Source of the DNA: Bacteroidales bacterium
GTDB lineage: Bacteria > Bacteroidota > Bacteroidia > Bacteroidales > VadinHA17
Assembly: GCA_025454795.1 (NCBI GenBank)
Contig: JALONT010000026.1
Coordinates: 1 to 42,987 of the forward strand
DNA length: 42,987 nt
Direction of reading: 5' to 3'
In this document: positions 35,130 through 42,987 of the stretch, piece after piece
How positions within the stretch are numbered: the first letter of the stretch is position 1
Layout of the letters: each line of letters begins with the position of its first letter
Translations under genes and position numbers: made by a program
Notes under the pieces: model-generated
Seen by the model: the letters and a program-made list of their open reading frames with translations, nothing else
Databases searched by the model: none
Told to the model about the DNA's origin: nothing

Positions 35130-36152
35130 TTCTCTCCCGCCTATATACCTTCTCCACTTATCAATTACCTGCTTCATATCATCAGGGATCTCTGAATCGA
35201 AAAACAGCCTTTTCCCCGTTACAGGATGATCAAATGCAAGTGATTTTGCATGCAGAGCCTGTCTAGGCAGTATCTTAAAGCAATTCTTTACAAACTGCTG
35301 ATATTTTGAGAAAGTGGTTCCTTTAATTATCTGATTACCACCATATACTTCATCATTGAACAATGGATGCCTGATATGGCTGAAATGTACTCTTATCTGA
35401 TGAGTACGCCCGGTCTCGAGTTTACATTCAACCAATGAGATGTAACTGAAACTCTCAATAATCCTGTAATGAGTAATGGCAGGCTTCCCCTGGTTTCCGT
35501 CAGGAAAAACCTGCATGATCTTCCTGTCGCGGATATTTCTACCTACATGCCCTGTTATCGTTCCTTCAGGTGGATCTGGCTGGCCCCAGACCAGAGCAAT
35601 ATATATTCTGTCGGTTGTCCTGTCATAAAACTGTTTTGAAAGCCTGTTTAAAGCCAGTTCATTTTTTGCAATTACAAGTATCCCGGATGTGTCTTTGTCA
35701 ATCCTGTGAACAAGTCCGGGTCTGGATTCCCCTGATGAAAACAGGGGAAGATCTCTGAAATGCCACATTAGCGCATTTACTAAAGTACCTGTATAGTTAC
35801 CATATGCAGGATGCACAACCATTCCGGGTTCCTTGTTTACGACAACAACGTCATCGTCCTCATAAACAATTTTGATGGGAATATTTTCGGGAATAAGATC
35901 AATCTCCCTTGGTGGATTTGGCAAAACGACCTGAATAATATCGTTTGGTTTGACCTTATAATTTGGTTTTACAGGATTGTCATTGACTAATATATTACCT
36001 GCGTTGGCGGCATCATGAATCCTGGTCCTTGAGGTATTCTCCAGCCTTAAAGACAGGAACTTGTCAATTCTCAGCAACGATTGGCCAGGATCAATCGCAA
36101 AGCGGTGATGCTCAAAAAGCTCCTGTTGTTCAACTAATTCCTCTTCAGACAT
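35127..36152 (-). CDS. rluD: 23S rRNA pseudouridine synthase, RluA/RluD family
   Basis: Converts uridines of large-subunit rRNA to pseudouridine. The 341-residue protein has an N-terminal S4-like RNA-binding domain (LLRIDKFLSLRLENTSRTRIHDA, residues 26-48 in two motifs, then GNILVNDNPVKPNYKVKPND). A catalytic domain follows with VVNKEPGMVVHPA and LVHRIDKDTSGILVIAK, in which Asp152 is the nucleophile. ETGRTHQIRVHFSHIRHPLFNDEVYGG completes the family pattern. It is 9 bases downstream of the T9SS cargo gene and shares its direction, so the two are likely co-transcribed. The last codon overlaps an inverted repeat. Confidence 0.94.
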   Translation of the reverse strand: MSEEELVEQQELFEHHRFAIDPGQSLLRIDKFLSLRLENTSRTRIHDAANAGNILVNDNPVKPNYKVKPNDIIQVVLPNPPREIDLIPENIPIKIVYEDDDVVVVNKEPGMVVHPAYGNYTGTLVNALMWHFRDLPLFSSGESRPGLVHRIDKDTSGILVIAKNELALNRLSKQFYDRTTDRIYIALVWGQPDPPEGTITGHVGRNIRDRKIMQVFPDGNQGKPAITHYRIIESFSYISLVECKLETGRTHQIRVHFSHIRHPLFNDEVYGGNQIIKGTTFSKYQQFVKNCFKILPRQALHAKSLAFDHPVTGKRLFFDSEIPDDMKQVIDKWRRYIGGRE

Positions 36153-36161
36153 TTTCAGGGA

Positions 36162-38009
36162 TTAATCTATTTTAACCAGCCGGCTGTATGATCCGGGTCT
36201 GCCATTCTGGCTCACGACGATAATATATAGACCTTCATGAAGGGTGGAGACATCGACTATTTCACTATACCTGACCTTCAGGAGCTCGCGACCATTTAAA
36301 TCAATAAAAGAAATCCAGTCTGATTCCGTAGCCGGTGAGTCTCCCGGATCAATAATGATATAGTCTTTTGCCGGATTTGGCCGGAAATGAAGAGGATTAT
36401 TTTTCATGTAATGAGTATCATCTGTCCCGGTAAAGAGAGAGGAACCCACAACAGGTCTGATCAAAAGGCTACCGGTAACCTGTGACATGTTCCATGTTCC
36501 GTTTATATAGTAGAATTGTCGTCCCGAATGGGGAGTATTGATATCAAGTCCTGCGTTCAGAAAAGCATCGGTAAGTTGTTTCCAGCCTACATAGAAAATA
36601 GCATCAACAGCAACTCCTTTCGAAAGATGATAAGTATGAAAACCATTTATTGCCTCACCCTGCTCAACCATTACCTCGTTACTGGAATATAGGACATTAC
36701 CAGGTACGCCACCATTATCATCCCATACCATCAGGTTGAAAGCTGTTTTATTTGCATTCAAGTAACTGTCGTTGAAGCAGATATTGATTGCTCTCAGAGT
36801 GTCATTCATGAATGATTTGAAACGGACGGCAACCATTGCATTTTTTGAACCTAATCCGTTTATGCCATACCCGTTTTCAGCTGATCCGTCATCGAATGCA
36901 AAGTAATTGCCAAACCTCTGATAATATACCAGTGTGTCATTTTCTTTAGGATCAAAGTCATCTGTAATCAGCCAGCTGGTAATCCTGAAGAGGGCGGAAT
37001 CACTTTTTACTGTGTTGAAAGTATAGATGAGGCTGGCATTATAATTTTCATTTTTAAGTGGAGCTAGATTTATTGCTCCGGCTGAAAACAGGTCAGCCTG
37101 GGTATCTTCATAAACATCCCATATCTTAAAATTCCTGGTTACATTCCGGGCAATTTTATCATTATTCCGGTAATGGATAGGCATTATAGTATCCATCTCC
37201 TGAAGGTAGATCTGTCTGAACTGCTTCCACGGCATTGCCTCATGAGTTTTAAGGAGAGACCTTAGAGGAAGTCTGAATGCAACATCGTGAAAGACCGTAT
37301 CGCCAGGTTCTCTGTTTTTATCAAGAAGGATATAGTCGATATTCCACTGATCACAGTTACCAACCATTGAGGGATCACTCAGGTTTTCACTCAGGCTTGC
37401 ATAGTTTATGAACCGGAACATAAATCCTTTTTTTAAAAACTCTGGTTGGTTAATAGAAAGGATAACAGCTCTAAAATCAGGGGCATTGCTTATCGATCCC
37501 TTCCAAACGGAATACCATTCCTCATCATCAGGTGCAAAAAACTGAAGGACAAGACTATCCCTTTCTTCCGGCATATCACCAAGTCCGCCTGGTTGATAAT
37601 AAAAGCTTAAACGGATATTATCGGAAGGAAGGAAGTTCAGATTCAACGGCAGTGAGGTAAGCCTGTCGGCTTCAAATCCTAAAGATGATGCGGTCTCATA
37701 CATCCGGCCGGAATTATTCAAAGCATCGAAAGTTGCAATTCCTGTACTTACCTGGTTGTCGGCATATGTATTATTGATAAAGACATCATCATCTGACCAT
37801 TTATTGGCGTCAGGGAATACACCTCTGCCTGAGAAATCATCAAAAAAGGGTAATTCCAGAGTATCCGTTAATCCTTTTCTTAATGTTGATCTGGATTTTT
37901 CGCTTTTTAGAATTGGATTTGAATGTAACCCGGTTATAATTTCCTGGCTTTTTACTGACCCCAGACAAAAAATAAGGAAGATGATATTCAGTATTTGTTT
38001 TTTTAACAT
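36162..38009 (-). CDS. Secreted protein with T9SS C-terminal signal
   Basis: A 615-residue protein with a Sec signal (residues 1-21, ending GSVKSQ) and a C-terminal Por-type sorting domain: LHFRPNPAKDYIIID, SFIDLNGRELLKV, VDVSTLHEGLYIIVV and YSRLVKID. These are the features of type A T9SS cargo. The body (about 45-230) begins PFFDDFSGRG and looks like a beta-sandwich domain common in Bacteroidota surface proteins. No catalytic motif was recognised. It is placed between the PASTA gene (20 bases upstream) and rluD (9 bases downstream), an arrangement that suggests one transcript. Function unknown. T9SS means export to the surface or medium. Confidence 0.85.
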   Translation of the reverse strand: MLKKQILNIIFLIFCLGSVKSQEIITGLHSNPILKSEKSRSTLRKGLTDTLELPFFDDFSGRGVFPDANKWSDDDVFINNTYADNQVSTGIATFDALNNSGRMYETASSLGFEADRLTSLPLNLNFLPSDNIRLSFYYQPGGLGDMPEERDSLVLQFFAPDDEEWYSVWKGSISNAPDFRAVILSINQPEFLKKGFMFRFINYASLSENLSDPSMVGNCDQWNIDYILLDKNREPGDTVFHDVAFRLPLRSLLKTHEAMPWKQFRQIYLQEMDTIMPIHYRNNDKIARNVTRNFKIWDVYEDTQADLFSAGAINLAPLKNENYNASLIYTFNTVKSDSALFRITSWLITDDFDPKENDTLVYYQRFGNYFAFDDGSAENGYGINGLGSKNAMVAVRFKSFMNDTLRAINICFNDSYLNANKTAFNLMVWDDNGGVPGNVLYSSNEVMVEQGEAINGFHTYHLSKGVAVDAIFYVGWKQLTDAFLNAGLDINTPHSGRQFYYINGTWNMSQVTGSLLIRPVVGSSLFTGTDDTHYMKNNPLHFRPNPAKDYIIIDPGDSPATESDWISFIDLNGRELLKVRYSEIVDVSTLHEGLYIIVVSQNGRPGSYSRLVKID

Positions 38010-38029
38010 AAGGTCTAATTAACAGGCCA

Positions 38030-38866
38030 TTAATTTAATAACTCAGGCAGTAAAGTATCAGCGACAATTGTCAAAGAATCGTTTGGCAATTTAAGAGAAT
38101 CAATTGTAAGCCAGATATATATGGATGATCCGTACTGGAGTGTGGCATCGTCCTTAAATTCCGGATTCTGCTTATAAACAAATGCATTTAAAGTGTCTTC
38201 TGTTGTAAGAATTGTGTTATCAAGAATATAGGTGCCAAGATTCAGGGAGGTATTAAGGATCCTGTCTTTTGCCGGTTTAAGGTTCATCCCTATAAGGTTT
38301 GGGACGGATGTTCTCTGGTTACTAAGTCCCTTCCCAAGTACCAGGTCTATAATGGAACCTTTCTGAATGGAATCATTTTCGGCTATATCCTTGCCCTTGT
38401 GCAGTTGATTTAAAACCACATCAATGGAAAGGTCAGATTTATAAGTCTTATTTCCCATTTCCAGCCCGGAACTCTCTATCAGGGCTTTAGCCTGCCTTAA
38501 CGGAAGGTCAACCAGGTTTGGCATTGCCACCATTTCAGGACGAAAAGCATTGATGGTCAAAGCAATACTTCTCCATTTCTTTACCTTAAAGCCTGGTCTG
38601 GGGTTCTGTTCTGCCACACACCCACGGGGAACGAGGGAGGTATAAACCGAATCTATAATCAGGTATTTCATTTTGCTCTTTTTTGCAAGAGCAGCAGTCT
38701 GCTCCATTGTAAGTCCGAAGAAATCAGGGACTTTTCGGGATTGCCCGTGCCTGCTATAAATATTAAGCCAGAGAAGGAGGATCATTATCACCCCGACAGT
38801 AATGATTACAGCAAGTCCAAGGTGCTTCATGAATGTTTTGCTGAATATGAATTCTTTTAAGCTCAT
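38030..38866 (-). CDS. PASTA-domain membrane protein
   Basis: A 278-residue protein with one N-terminal transmembrane helix (about 14-34) and then three PASTA repeats (about 42-110, 112-185 and 186-260). Each opens with a VPDFFGLT, MPNLVDLP or VPNLIGMN motif and closes with a strand such as LTINAF or DLVLGKG. PASTA domains bind peptidoglycan fragments or the D-Ala-D-Ala end of stem peptides in Gram-positive kinases and PBPs. Here there is no kinase or transpeptidase domain. In Bacteroidota this gene is often near rluD and ddl, which fits a cell-wall context. Its exact role is unknown. Confidence 0.9.
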   Translation of the reverse strand: MSLKEFIFSKTFMKHLGLAVIITVGVIMILLLWLNIYSRHGQSRKVPDFFGLTMEQTAALAKKSKMKYLIIDSVYTSLVPRGCVAEQNPRPGFKVKKWRSIALTINAFRPEMVAMPNLVDLPLRQAKALIESSGLEMGNKTYKSDLSIDVVLNQLHKGKDIAENDSIQKGSIIDLVLGKGLSNQRTSVPNLIGMNLKPAKDRILNTSLNLGTYILDNTILTTEDTLNAFVYKQNPEFKDDATLQYGSSIYIWLTIDSLKLPNDSLTIVADTLLPELLN

Positions 38867-38894
38867 GCAGGCTGATAGTACGTTAATGATAACG

Positions 38895-38902
38895 CAAAAG
38901 TA
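38895..38902 (-). promoter_or_regulatory. Candidate -7 box for the PASTA gene
   Basis: The minus strand reads TACTTTTG followed by C, matching TAnnTTTG(C), 28 bases before the PASTA ATG. The -33 element is unclear. It lies in the 52-base gap downstream of mqnE. Confidence 0.48.
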
Positions 38903-38918
38903 TTGATAAAATTATTAA

Positions 38919-40019
38919 TTAAATTCGGTTATACAGAGAGTCTCTTTCAACAGGTTCGAATCCAGCTTCACTTATGAGGCTACGGATTTCGTCCGTTGTC
39001 ATTGAAGGATTCTTTTCTTCCGCACCTGCCATGGAATATATCCTTGTGGTGTCATCAATTGTGCCGTCCAGATCATCAGCACCGAACGACAGACTAAGCT
39101 GCGCAGTCTCTTTTCCGATCATTGGCCAGTATGCCTTAATATGAGATATATTATCAAGGAAAATCCTGGAAACGGCATAGTTACGTAGGTCTTCAACTAT
39201 ACTTACCTCTCCTAGATAAGCCATACTGTTGTTCTCTTTTTTATATTTAAGCGGAATAAAGGCGTTGAAACCTCCGGTCCTGTCCTGAAGAGTCCGAAGC
39301 CTTTCCATATGGTCTATCCTGTCGGCAAAAGTTTCGATATGTCCGTAAAGGATGGTCGCATTTGATGGTATTCCAAGCCTGTGTGATGTTTCATGGATAG
39401 TGAGCCACATTTCTGAGGATGATTTTTCATCACAGATATTTTTTCTCAGCTCCTCGCTGAAGATTTCTGCACCGCCACCCGGAATTGAATCGAGACCATA
39501 ATCCTTAAGCTGACTAAGACCCTCTTCAATTGTCAGTCCGGCTTTGCTGATCATGTAATCGAGTTCGATGGCCGAGAATGCCTTGATATGCAACGAGGGT
39601 CTGTGCTGTTTGATTTTCCTGAGAAGTTCTCCATAATAAAAAAGATCATGAGATGGATGAACTCCACCAACGATGTGAACCTCTGTAACATCTTTATTGT
39701 CAAATCTTTTTACGATATCCAGCATCTGTTCATGACTGTACTCCCAGCTTTCCGGATCCCCGGAAGGTTTGTGGTAAGAACAGAAACGGCAGTTATAGAC
39801 ACATTTATTAGTAGGTTCAATATGAAAATTCCTGTTGTAAAATGCAAAATTGCCATTGATCCTTCTCCTGGTGAGACCTGACAGAATCCCCAGAAGCGGT
39901 AGCTCGGCCTTGTCAAACAAAAGCAATCCTTCAGAAGGAGAAATTCTGACATTCTTCTGAATTTTTTCTGCAATCTTCTTAAGATCAATATCTTCTATAT
40001 AGCTTGTAATATTGATCAT
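38919..40019 (-). CDS. mqnE: Aminofutalosine synthase, radical SAM
   Basis: Second enzyme of the futalosine route to menaquinone. It joins an adenosyl group from SAM to 3-[(1-carboxyvinyl)oxy]benzoate to give aminofutalosine. From the ATG at 40019 it has 366 residues. An ORF start further up (40067) would put the start inside the rpmH terminator and is rejected. The radical-SAM cysteines are Cys73, Cys77 and Cys80 (CVYNCRFC). VHIVGGVHPSHDL, GGGAEIFSEELR, TILYGHIET and FIPLKYKKENNS fit MqnE rather than MqnC or CofH. Other mqn genes are not in the window. A Rho-independent terminator of rpmH lies just upstream, so mqnE needs its own promoter, which was not identified. Confidence 0.92.
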   Translation of the reverse strand: MINITSYIEDIDLKKIAEKIQKNVRISPSEGLLLFDKAELPLLGILSGLTRRRINGNFAFYNRNFHIEPTNKCVYNCRFCSYHKPSGDPESWEYSHEQMLDIVKRFDNKDVTEVHIVGGVHPSHDLFYYGELLRKIKQHRPSLHIKAFSAIELDYMISKAGLTIEEGLSQLKDYGLDSIPGGGAEIFSEELRKNICDEKSSSEMWLTIHETSHRLGIPSNATILYGHIETFADRIDHMERLRTLQDRTGGFNAFIPLKYKKENNSMAYLGEVSIVEDLRNYAVSRIFLDNISHIKAYWPMIGKETAQLSLSFGADDLDGTIDDTTRIYSMAGAEEKNPSMTTDEIRSLISEAGFEPVERDSLYNRI

Positions 40020-40044
40020 TTTAGTGGAATCAGAGTTTAAAATT

Positions 40045-40075
40045 AATAAAAAAGGTGTCTTTCGCAAGACACCTT
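40045..40075 (-). terminator. Rho-independent terminator of rpmH
   Basis: Perfect 10-bp stem (40052-40061 with 40066-40075) around a 4-base loop. On the minus strand it is followed by a T-rich run (about 40047-40053). It lies 22 bases downstream of the rpmH stop. Confidence 0.88.
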
Positions 40076-40097
40076 CGTTACTGTATGGAGTAATATA

Positions 40098-40256
40098 TTA
40101 TGATTTTAATTTAAGCTCGGAAGAGACGGAGAGTTTCTTTCTTCCTTTAGCCCTGCGCGATGCAAGAACTCTTCTTCCGTTGGGAGTGGACATTCTTTCC
40201 CTGAATCCATGCTTGTTTGCCCTTTTTCTTCTCGATGGCTGATATGTCCTTTTCAT
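40098..40256 (-). CDS. rpmH: 50S ribosomal protein L34
   Basis: A 52-residue protein that begins [18 protein letters not shown] and continues [20 protein letters not shown], then KGRKKLSVS and a short tail. This is an unmistakable L34. L34 is a small basic protein of the large ribosomal subunit near the exit side. The gene is too short for many ORF filters. It has its own promoter (-7 box at 40301-40308) and a strong terminator (40045-40075), so it is a single-gene unit. It is not next to rnpA or dnaA here, unlike in many other phyla. Confidence 0.98.
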   Translation of the reverse strand: MKRTYQPSRRKRANKHGFRERMSTPNGRRVLASRRAKGRKKLSVSSELKLKS

Positions 40257-40300
40257 CTGCGTAATATTTTAAATTTCAGTAATCTGTCAATTTGAGATCG

Positions 40301-40308
40301 CAAAGATA
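40301..40308 (-). promoter_or_regulatory. -7 box of the rpmH promoter
   Basis: The minus strand reads TATCTTTG followed by CG, an exact TAnnTTTGC match. A GGTTTA stretch about 19 bases upstream is a partial -33 element. The expected leader is about 35-40 bases. Confidence 0.55.
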
Positions 40309-40355
40309 GTTATTTTTTCAAATAATTAAACCGGGGGGCACTTTTTTCAAAAAAA

Positions 40356-40979
40356 TCAGAGGGGAAGATAAATGATCTTCTTCGTTTCAAAGAACGGTTC
40401 CAGGAAAAAATCCCTGATATCCCATATTTTAACTTTGTCCATGAACCTGGCAAGCTCTTTTTCAATATCGCCTCCTTTAAGATAGAAGATGCCGTTATTC
40501 ATAGTATTGTTACAGTGTTTTGAAATATTCTTTGCGGTAAGTTTGACAAATGATGGGAATTCTGTTACTGCCCTGCTGACGACGAAATCGTATTTCCCAT
40601 TTTCTTCTTCCACTCTTTTTCTTACTGCCCTGACATTCTTTATCTTCAGTTCTTCAGAGACTGCAGCAACAACTTTTATCTTCTTTCCGATCGAATCGAG
40701 AAGTGTGAATTCAGAATCAGGGAAAATTATTGCCAGAGGAATTCCGGGGAAGCCGCCACCTGTACCAACATCGAGGATTTTTGAACCGGAAGTAAATTCA
40801 ATGAGCTTTGCAATCGACATCGAATGAAGTACATGGTGAATAAAGAAATTATCCATATCTTTTCTTGAAATAACATTTATCATGCTGTTCCAGTGGTCAT
40901 AGATATCTTTTAATCGCGAAATCTTTTCCTTATGATCGTATGAAAGCGCAGGGAAATATCTTAGAATGGTTTCGGGCAT
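40356..40979 (-). CDS. rsmG: 16S rRNA (guanine527-N7)-methyltransferase
   Basis: SAM-dependent methyltransferase (GidB) that makes m7G527 in 16S rRNA. Its loss causes low-level streptomycin resistance in other bacteria. The 207-residue protein shows WNSMINVISRKD, HHVLHSM, the SAM motif ILDVGTGGGFPGIPLAI, LLDSIGKKIKVV and YDFVVSRAVTEF, all typical. Its ATG overlaps the stop of the sigma-factor gene by one base (TAATG), so the two are translationally coupled. The usual partner mnmG (gidA) is not nearby. Confidence 0.94.
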   Translation of the reverse strand: MPETILRYFPALSYDHKEKISRLKDIYDHWNSMINVISRKDMDNFFIHHVLHSMSIAKLIEFTSGSKILDVGTGGGFPGIPLAIIFPDSEFTLLDSIGKKIKVVAAVSEELKIKNVRAVRKRVEEENGKYDFVVSRAVTEFPSFVKLTAKNISKHCNNTMNNGIFYLKGGDIEKELARFMDKVKIWDIRDFFLEPFFETKKIIYLPL

Positions 40980-41575
40980 TACCTGTTGCTTGTTTTTATA
41001 AAAATGTTATATAATAATGTTTTTGCCCGGTTGAGCTGCGCCTTGACTGTTCCGATCGGTATTTTAAGTTCGGTGGCAATTTCTTCGTATGAATACTCTT
41101 TATAATATCTCAGTTCAATAATCTCCCTGTAGGGTGGTTTCAGCTGGTTCACAATTTTTCTTAAGATGGCAATTTTCTGGTCGTTGATGAGAGCCTCCTC
41201 AGGATCCATAAGGTCTGAAGGAATGTTGACATTCATGTAATAAGTACCATCCTGCAATTGATCGAGAGGAATTGGCGCTGACTGTTTTTTACGGATAAAA
41301 TCGATGCAGTTATTTGTGGCGATCATAAAAAGCCATGTACTGAATGCAAAGCGTGGAGTATAGGTGTCAATATTTCTGAAAGCTTTGCCAAATGCTTCAA
41401 TAGTAAGATCTTCAGCATCTACAGGATTATTTACCATTTTCAGAAGCATGAAATAGATAGAATCCCGGTACCGGTTCATCAGGCTTGCAAAAGCTTTTTC
41501 ATTTCCTTTTTTAGCTTCATCAACCAGCAAAAGATCATTTTTTGCCTTTTCCGAGAGCCCCTGATTTATTTCCAT
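40979..41575 (-). CDS. ECF-type RNA polymerase sigma factor
   Basis: Sigma-70 family factor of 198 residues with only regions 2 and 4. Region 2 is about 25-100: FASLMNRYRDSIYFMLLKMV, DAEDLTIEAFGKAF (within region 2.2) and FSTWLFMIATNNCIDFIRKKQ (2.3-2.4). Region 4 is about 135-195: PPYREIIELRYYKEYSYEEIATELKIPIGTVKAQLNRAKTLL, with its helix-turn-helix in EEIATELKIPIGTVKAQLNR. No anti-sigma gene adjoins it. It overlaps the glycosyltransferase gene by 10 bases and rsmG by 1, so all three are one operon. It probably directs a set of envelope or growth genes, but its target promoter is unknown. Confidence 0.93.
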   Translation of the reverse strand: MEINQGLSEKAKNDLLLVDEAKKGNEKAFASLMNRYRDSIYFMLLKMVNNPVDAEDLTIEAFGKAFRNIDTYTPRFAFSTWLFMIATNNCIDFIRKKQSAPIPLDQLQDGTYYMNVNIPSDLMDPEEALINDQKIAILRKIVNQLKPPYREIIELRYYKEYSYEEIATELKIPIGTVKAQLNRAKTLLYNIFIKTSNR

Positions 41576-42693
41576 TGGTTTTGACCTGGTCTCTTTCTTA
41601 TGTTGCTTAATAATAATATACCAGCAATAACAGGTGAAAAGATATCAAAAATTAATGAAAATCCTGTAAGCCCGGATTCATTTAGTCTTTTCTGTCCGAG
41701 AGTAAGAACCGTGACCATACTTATGAGTCTTAAACCAAAGATAATCAATACGTACTGCCATAAAAAAAGCCTTGAAAGCAATATAATGAAAGTCATGTAG
41801 AAAAGAATCCTTGAAAGTGGTTCCAGGGAAATACGAAACTTATCTCCTGATTTATAATATGGTGCTGTTGTAAGATGCCTTTTCTTCTGTGTTATCCATT
41901 TACTGAAAGAGGGGCATGAGACTGATCTTGTGATGGTTCCGTTTCTGAATTCGACTGCAGTGTTGTTTCCGGTTGCATTGTTATTAACAAAAAGATCGTC
42001 ATCTCCTGAAATAATATGGTTATGTGCTCCGAATCCCTTATTCTCAAAGAAGGTAGTGCGCAGGTACGCAAGATTGCGGCCAACACCCATATACGGTATC
42101 CCTCGTATCGCCATGCCCAGAAACTGCAGGGCAATGGTCATGGTCTCGTAAATTATGTACTTATTCAACAAGCCTTTTCCTTTAATGTAACCTCCATAAC
42201 CAAGTACGAAGTGAGTGCTTCCATTAAAATGAGATGTCATTCCTTCCAGCCACCTGACAGATTCCGGCTTACAATCAGCATCCGTAAAAACCAGAATGTC
42301 ATTCCTGGCAGCTTTAATGCCAATGAACTGGGCAAATTTCTTATTATGAGTGAATTTGGGATCCTTATTTACGTTTGAGACCTTCAGATGGGGATACTTA
42401 ATAAGGTATTCACCAAGCACTTTATAGGTATTATCTTCTGAGCAGTCATTGACAACAATAACCTCATAATCAGGATAATCCTGTTCCAGTACTGAAGGTA
42501 AAAAATTAGCAAGGTTTTCGGCCTCATTTCTTGCACAGATGATTACAGAAACCGGTTTTTTTGAAGTACTGACAACCTGATCTTTATGGAGCCATACCGC
42601 AAGGTAATAATAGAAATAATAGAAAAGCTGAAGAGCTGCTGTTAACGCAAATACTAAAAAAACAACGGTTAATAAAATATTTTCCCCGAACAT
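41566..42693 (-). CDS. Membrane glycosyltransferase family 2
   Basis: A processive-type GT-A glycosyltransferase of 375 residues from the ATG at 42693. A TTG at 42720 would add 9 residues. A transmembrane helix (about 5-32) precedes the catalytic domain with VSVIICARNEAENL, VIVVNDCSEDNT, the nucleotide/metal-binding FTDADC, and GDDDLFVN with the probable base. KWITQKKRH is an imperfect QxxRW-like motif (QKKRH). Two or three transmembrane helices (about 280-365) follow. It probably builds a surface polysaccharide or glycolipid. Its 3' end overlaps the sigma-factor gene by 10 bases. Donor and acceptor are unknown. Confidence 0.9.
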   Translation of the reverse strand: MFGENILLTVVFLVFALTAALQLFYYFYYYLAVWLHKDQVVSTSKKPVSVIICARNEAENLANFLPSVLEQDYPDYEVIVVNDCSEDNTYKVLGEYLIKYPHLKVSNVNKDPKFTHNKKFAQFIGIKAARNDILVFTDADCKPESVRWLEGMTSHFNGSTHFVLGYGGYIKGKGLLNKYIIYETMTIALQFLGMAIRGIPYMGVGRNLAYLRTTFFENKGFGAHNHIISGDDDLFVNNNATGNNTAVEFRNGTITRSVSCPSFSKWITQKKRHLTTAPYYKSGDKFRISLEPLSRILFYMTFIILLSRLFLWQYVLIIFGLRLISMVTVLTLGQKRLNESGLTGFSLIFDIFSPVIAGILLLSNIRKRPGQNQWK

Positions 42694-42987
42694 AATCTGC
42701 CTTTCGAAATTCAGCAGCAATATTAATAAGATAATCGAAATGGTTATAAAGAGTTTTCAACAAAACAACTTTGCACCACATTTACTCATCCCCCAACCCT
42801 CCCGCTGATGCGGGACAGGCTCTTCTCAGCTGTCGCAAAGAAGGGGGCTTAACTCATTGTATATGAAACAATTCCCCCTCTTTGCGAAAGCACTACCCTT
42901 TATACACATTTTTGTATTTAACTGAAATATAGATCTTTAGAGCTAAAAGAACCAGAATATATTTTCATTCTATTAGAGAATTAATCT
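42694..42987. other. Non-coding end of window with structured repeat
   Basis: No gene was recognised. Positions 42801-42814 form a small GC hairpin (cccgc-tgat-gcggg). Positions 42833-42847 pair with 42874-42887 (one bulge, 26-base loop). The 17 bases at 42893-42909 are the exact reverse complement of 87-103. Together these suggest a dispersed intergenic repeat, related to the piece at the start of the window. No promoter for the glycosyltransferase operon was identified with confidence. Confidence 0.5.

Noticed and set aside
40020-40067. Upstream start for mqnE
   Set aside because: It would begin within the rpmH terminator hairpin. The ATG at 40019 gives a standard MqnE start.

Overview
The window looks like a chromosome segment of a Bacteroidota bacterium, probably in or near Bacteroidales/Marinilabiliales (the rank is inference). 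The evidence is: Bacteroidota-type -7 boxes (TAnnTTTG), weak Shine-Dalgarno sites, many Sec lipoproteins, a protein with a type IX secretion (T9SS) C-terminal signal, DUF4294 and Reg_prop proteins, futalosine-pathway menaquinone synthesis (MqnE), and A+T-rich spacers holding structured dispersed repeats. No rRNA, tRNA, CRISPR array or intact prophage was seen.

Layout. 1-2600: an exported aldose 1-epimerase, then a decayed stretch with the tail of a lost sulfatase gene and an internally deleted IS4-like element that keeps both inverted ends. 2700-10160: a small-acid/amino-acid metabolism block with a Tat-exported enolase-superfamily enzyme, glycerate 2-kinase, LctP-type permease, a convergent alanine/serine-glyoxylate-type aminotransferase and an APC permease. 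10279-16204: a tight four-gene envelope operon encoding a seven-repeat propeller lipoprotein, two related outer-membrane barrels and a TPR-CHAT caspase-like lipoprotein. This is the best candidate in the window for an undescribed system. 16279-22770: RsmF-like rRNA methyltransferase, formate-THF ligase and a large GH2 beta-galactosidase lipoprotein, followed by a 100-bp palindromic array of 10-bp units.

22899-31508: DUF3267 metalloprotease-like protein, DUF4294 protein, ThpR, a sugar-phosphate transferase, Pcm, an MBL-fold hydrolase, glycine dehydrogenase GcvP and a lipoprotein of the Gfo/Idh/MocA fold. 31505-38866: ddl, a LemA-TPM-TPM cassette on the opposite strand, a four-helix-bundle gene broken by one amber codon and bracketed by inverted repeats, rluD, a T9SS cargo protein and a PASTA protein. 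38919-42693: mqnE, rpmH with a clear promoter and terminator, and an overlapping operon of a glycosyltransferase, an ECF sigma factor and rsmG.

How the genes may work together. The aldose epimerase, sulfatase remnant and GH2 enzyme fit polysaccharide degradation at the cell surface. The glyoxylate/glycerate enzymes, Fhs and GcvP fit C1/C2 (glycine-serine-glyoxylate-glycerate) metabolism. Ddl, PASTA protein, sugar transferase and GT2 serve the cell wall and surface glycans. RsmF, RsmG, RluD and L34 serve the ribosome. Functions are inferred from motifs read by eye; no database search was run.
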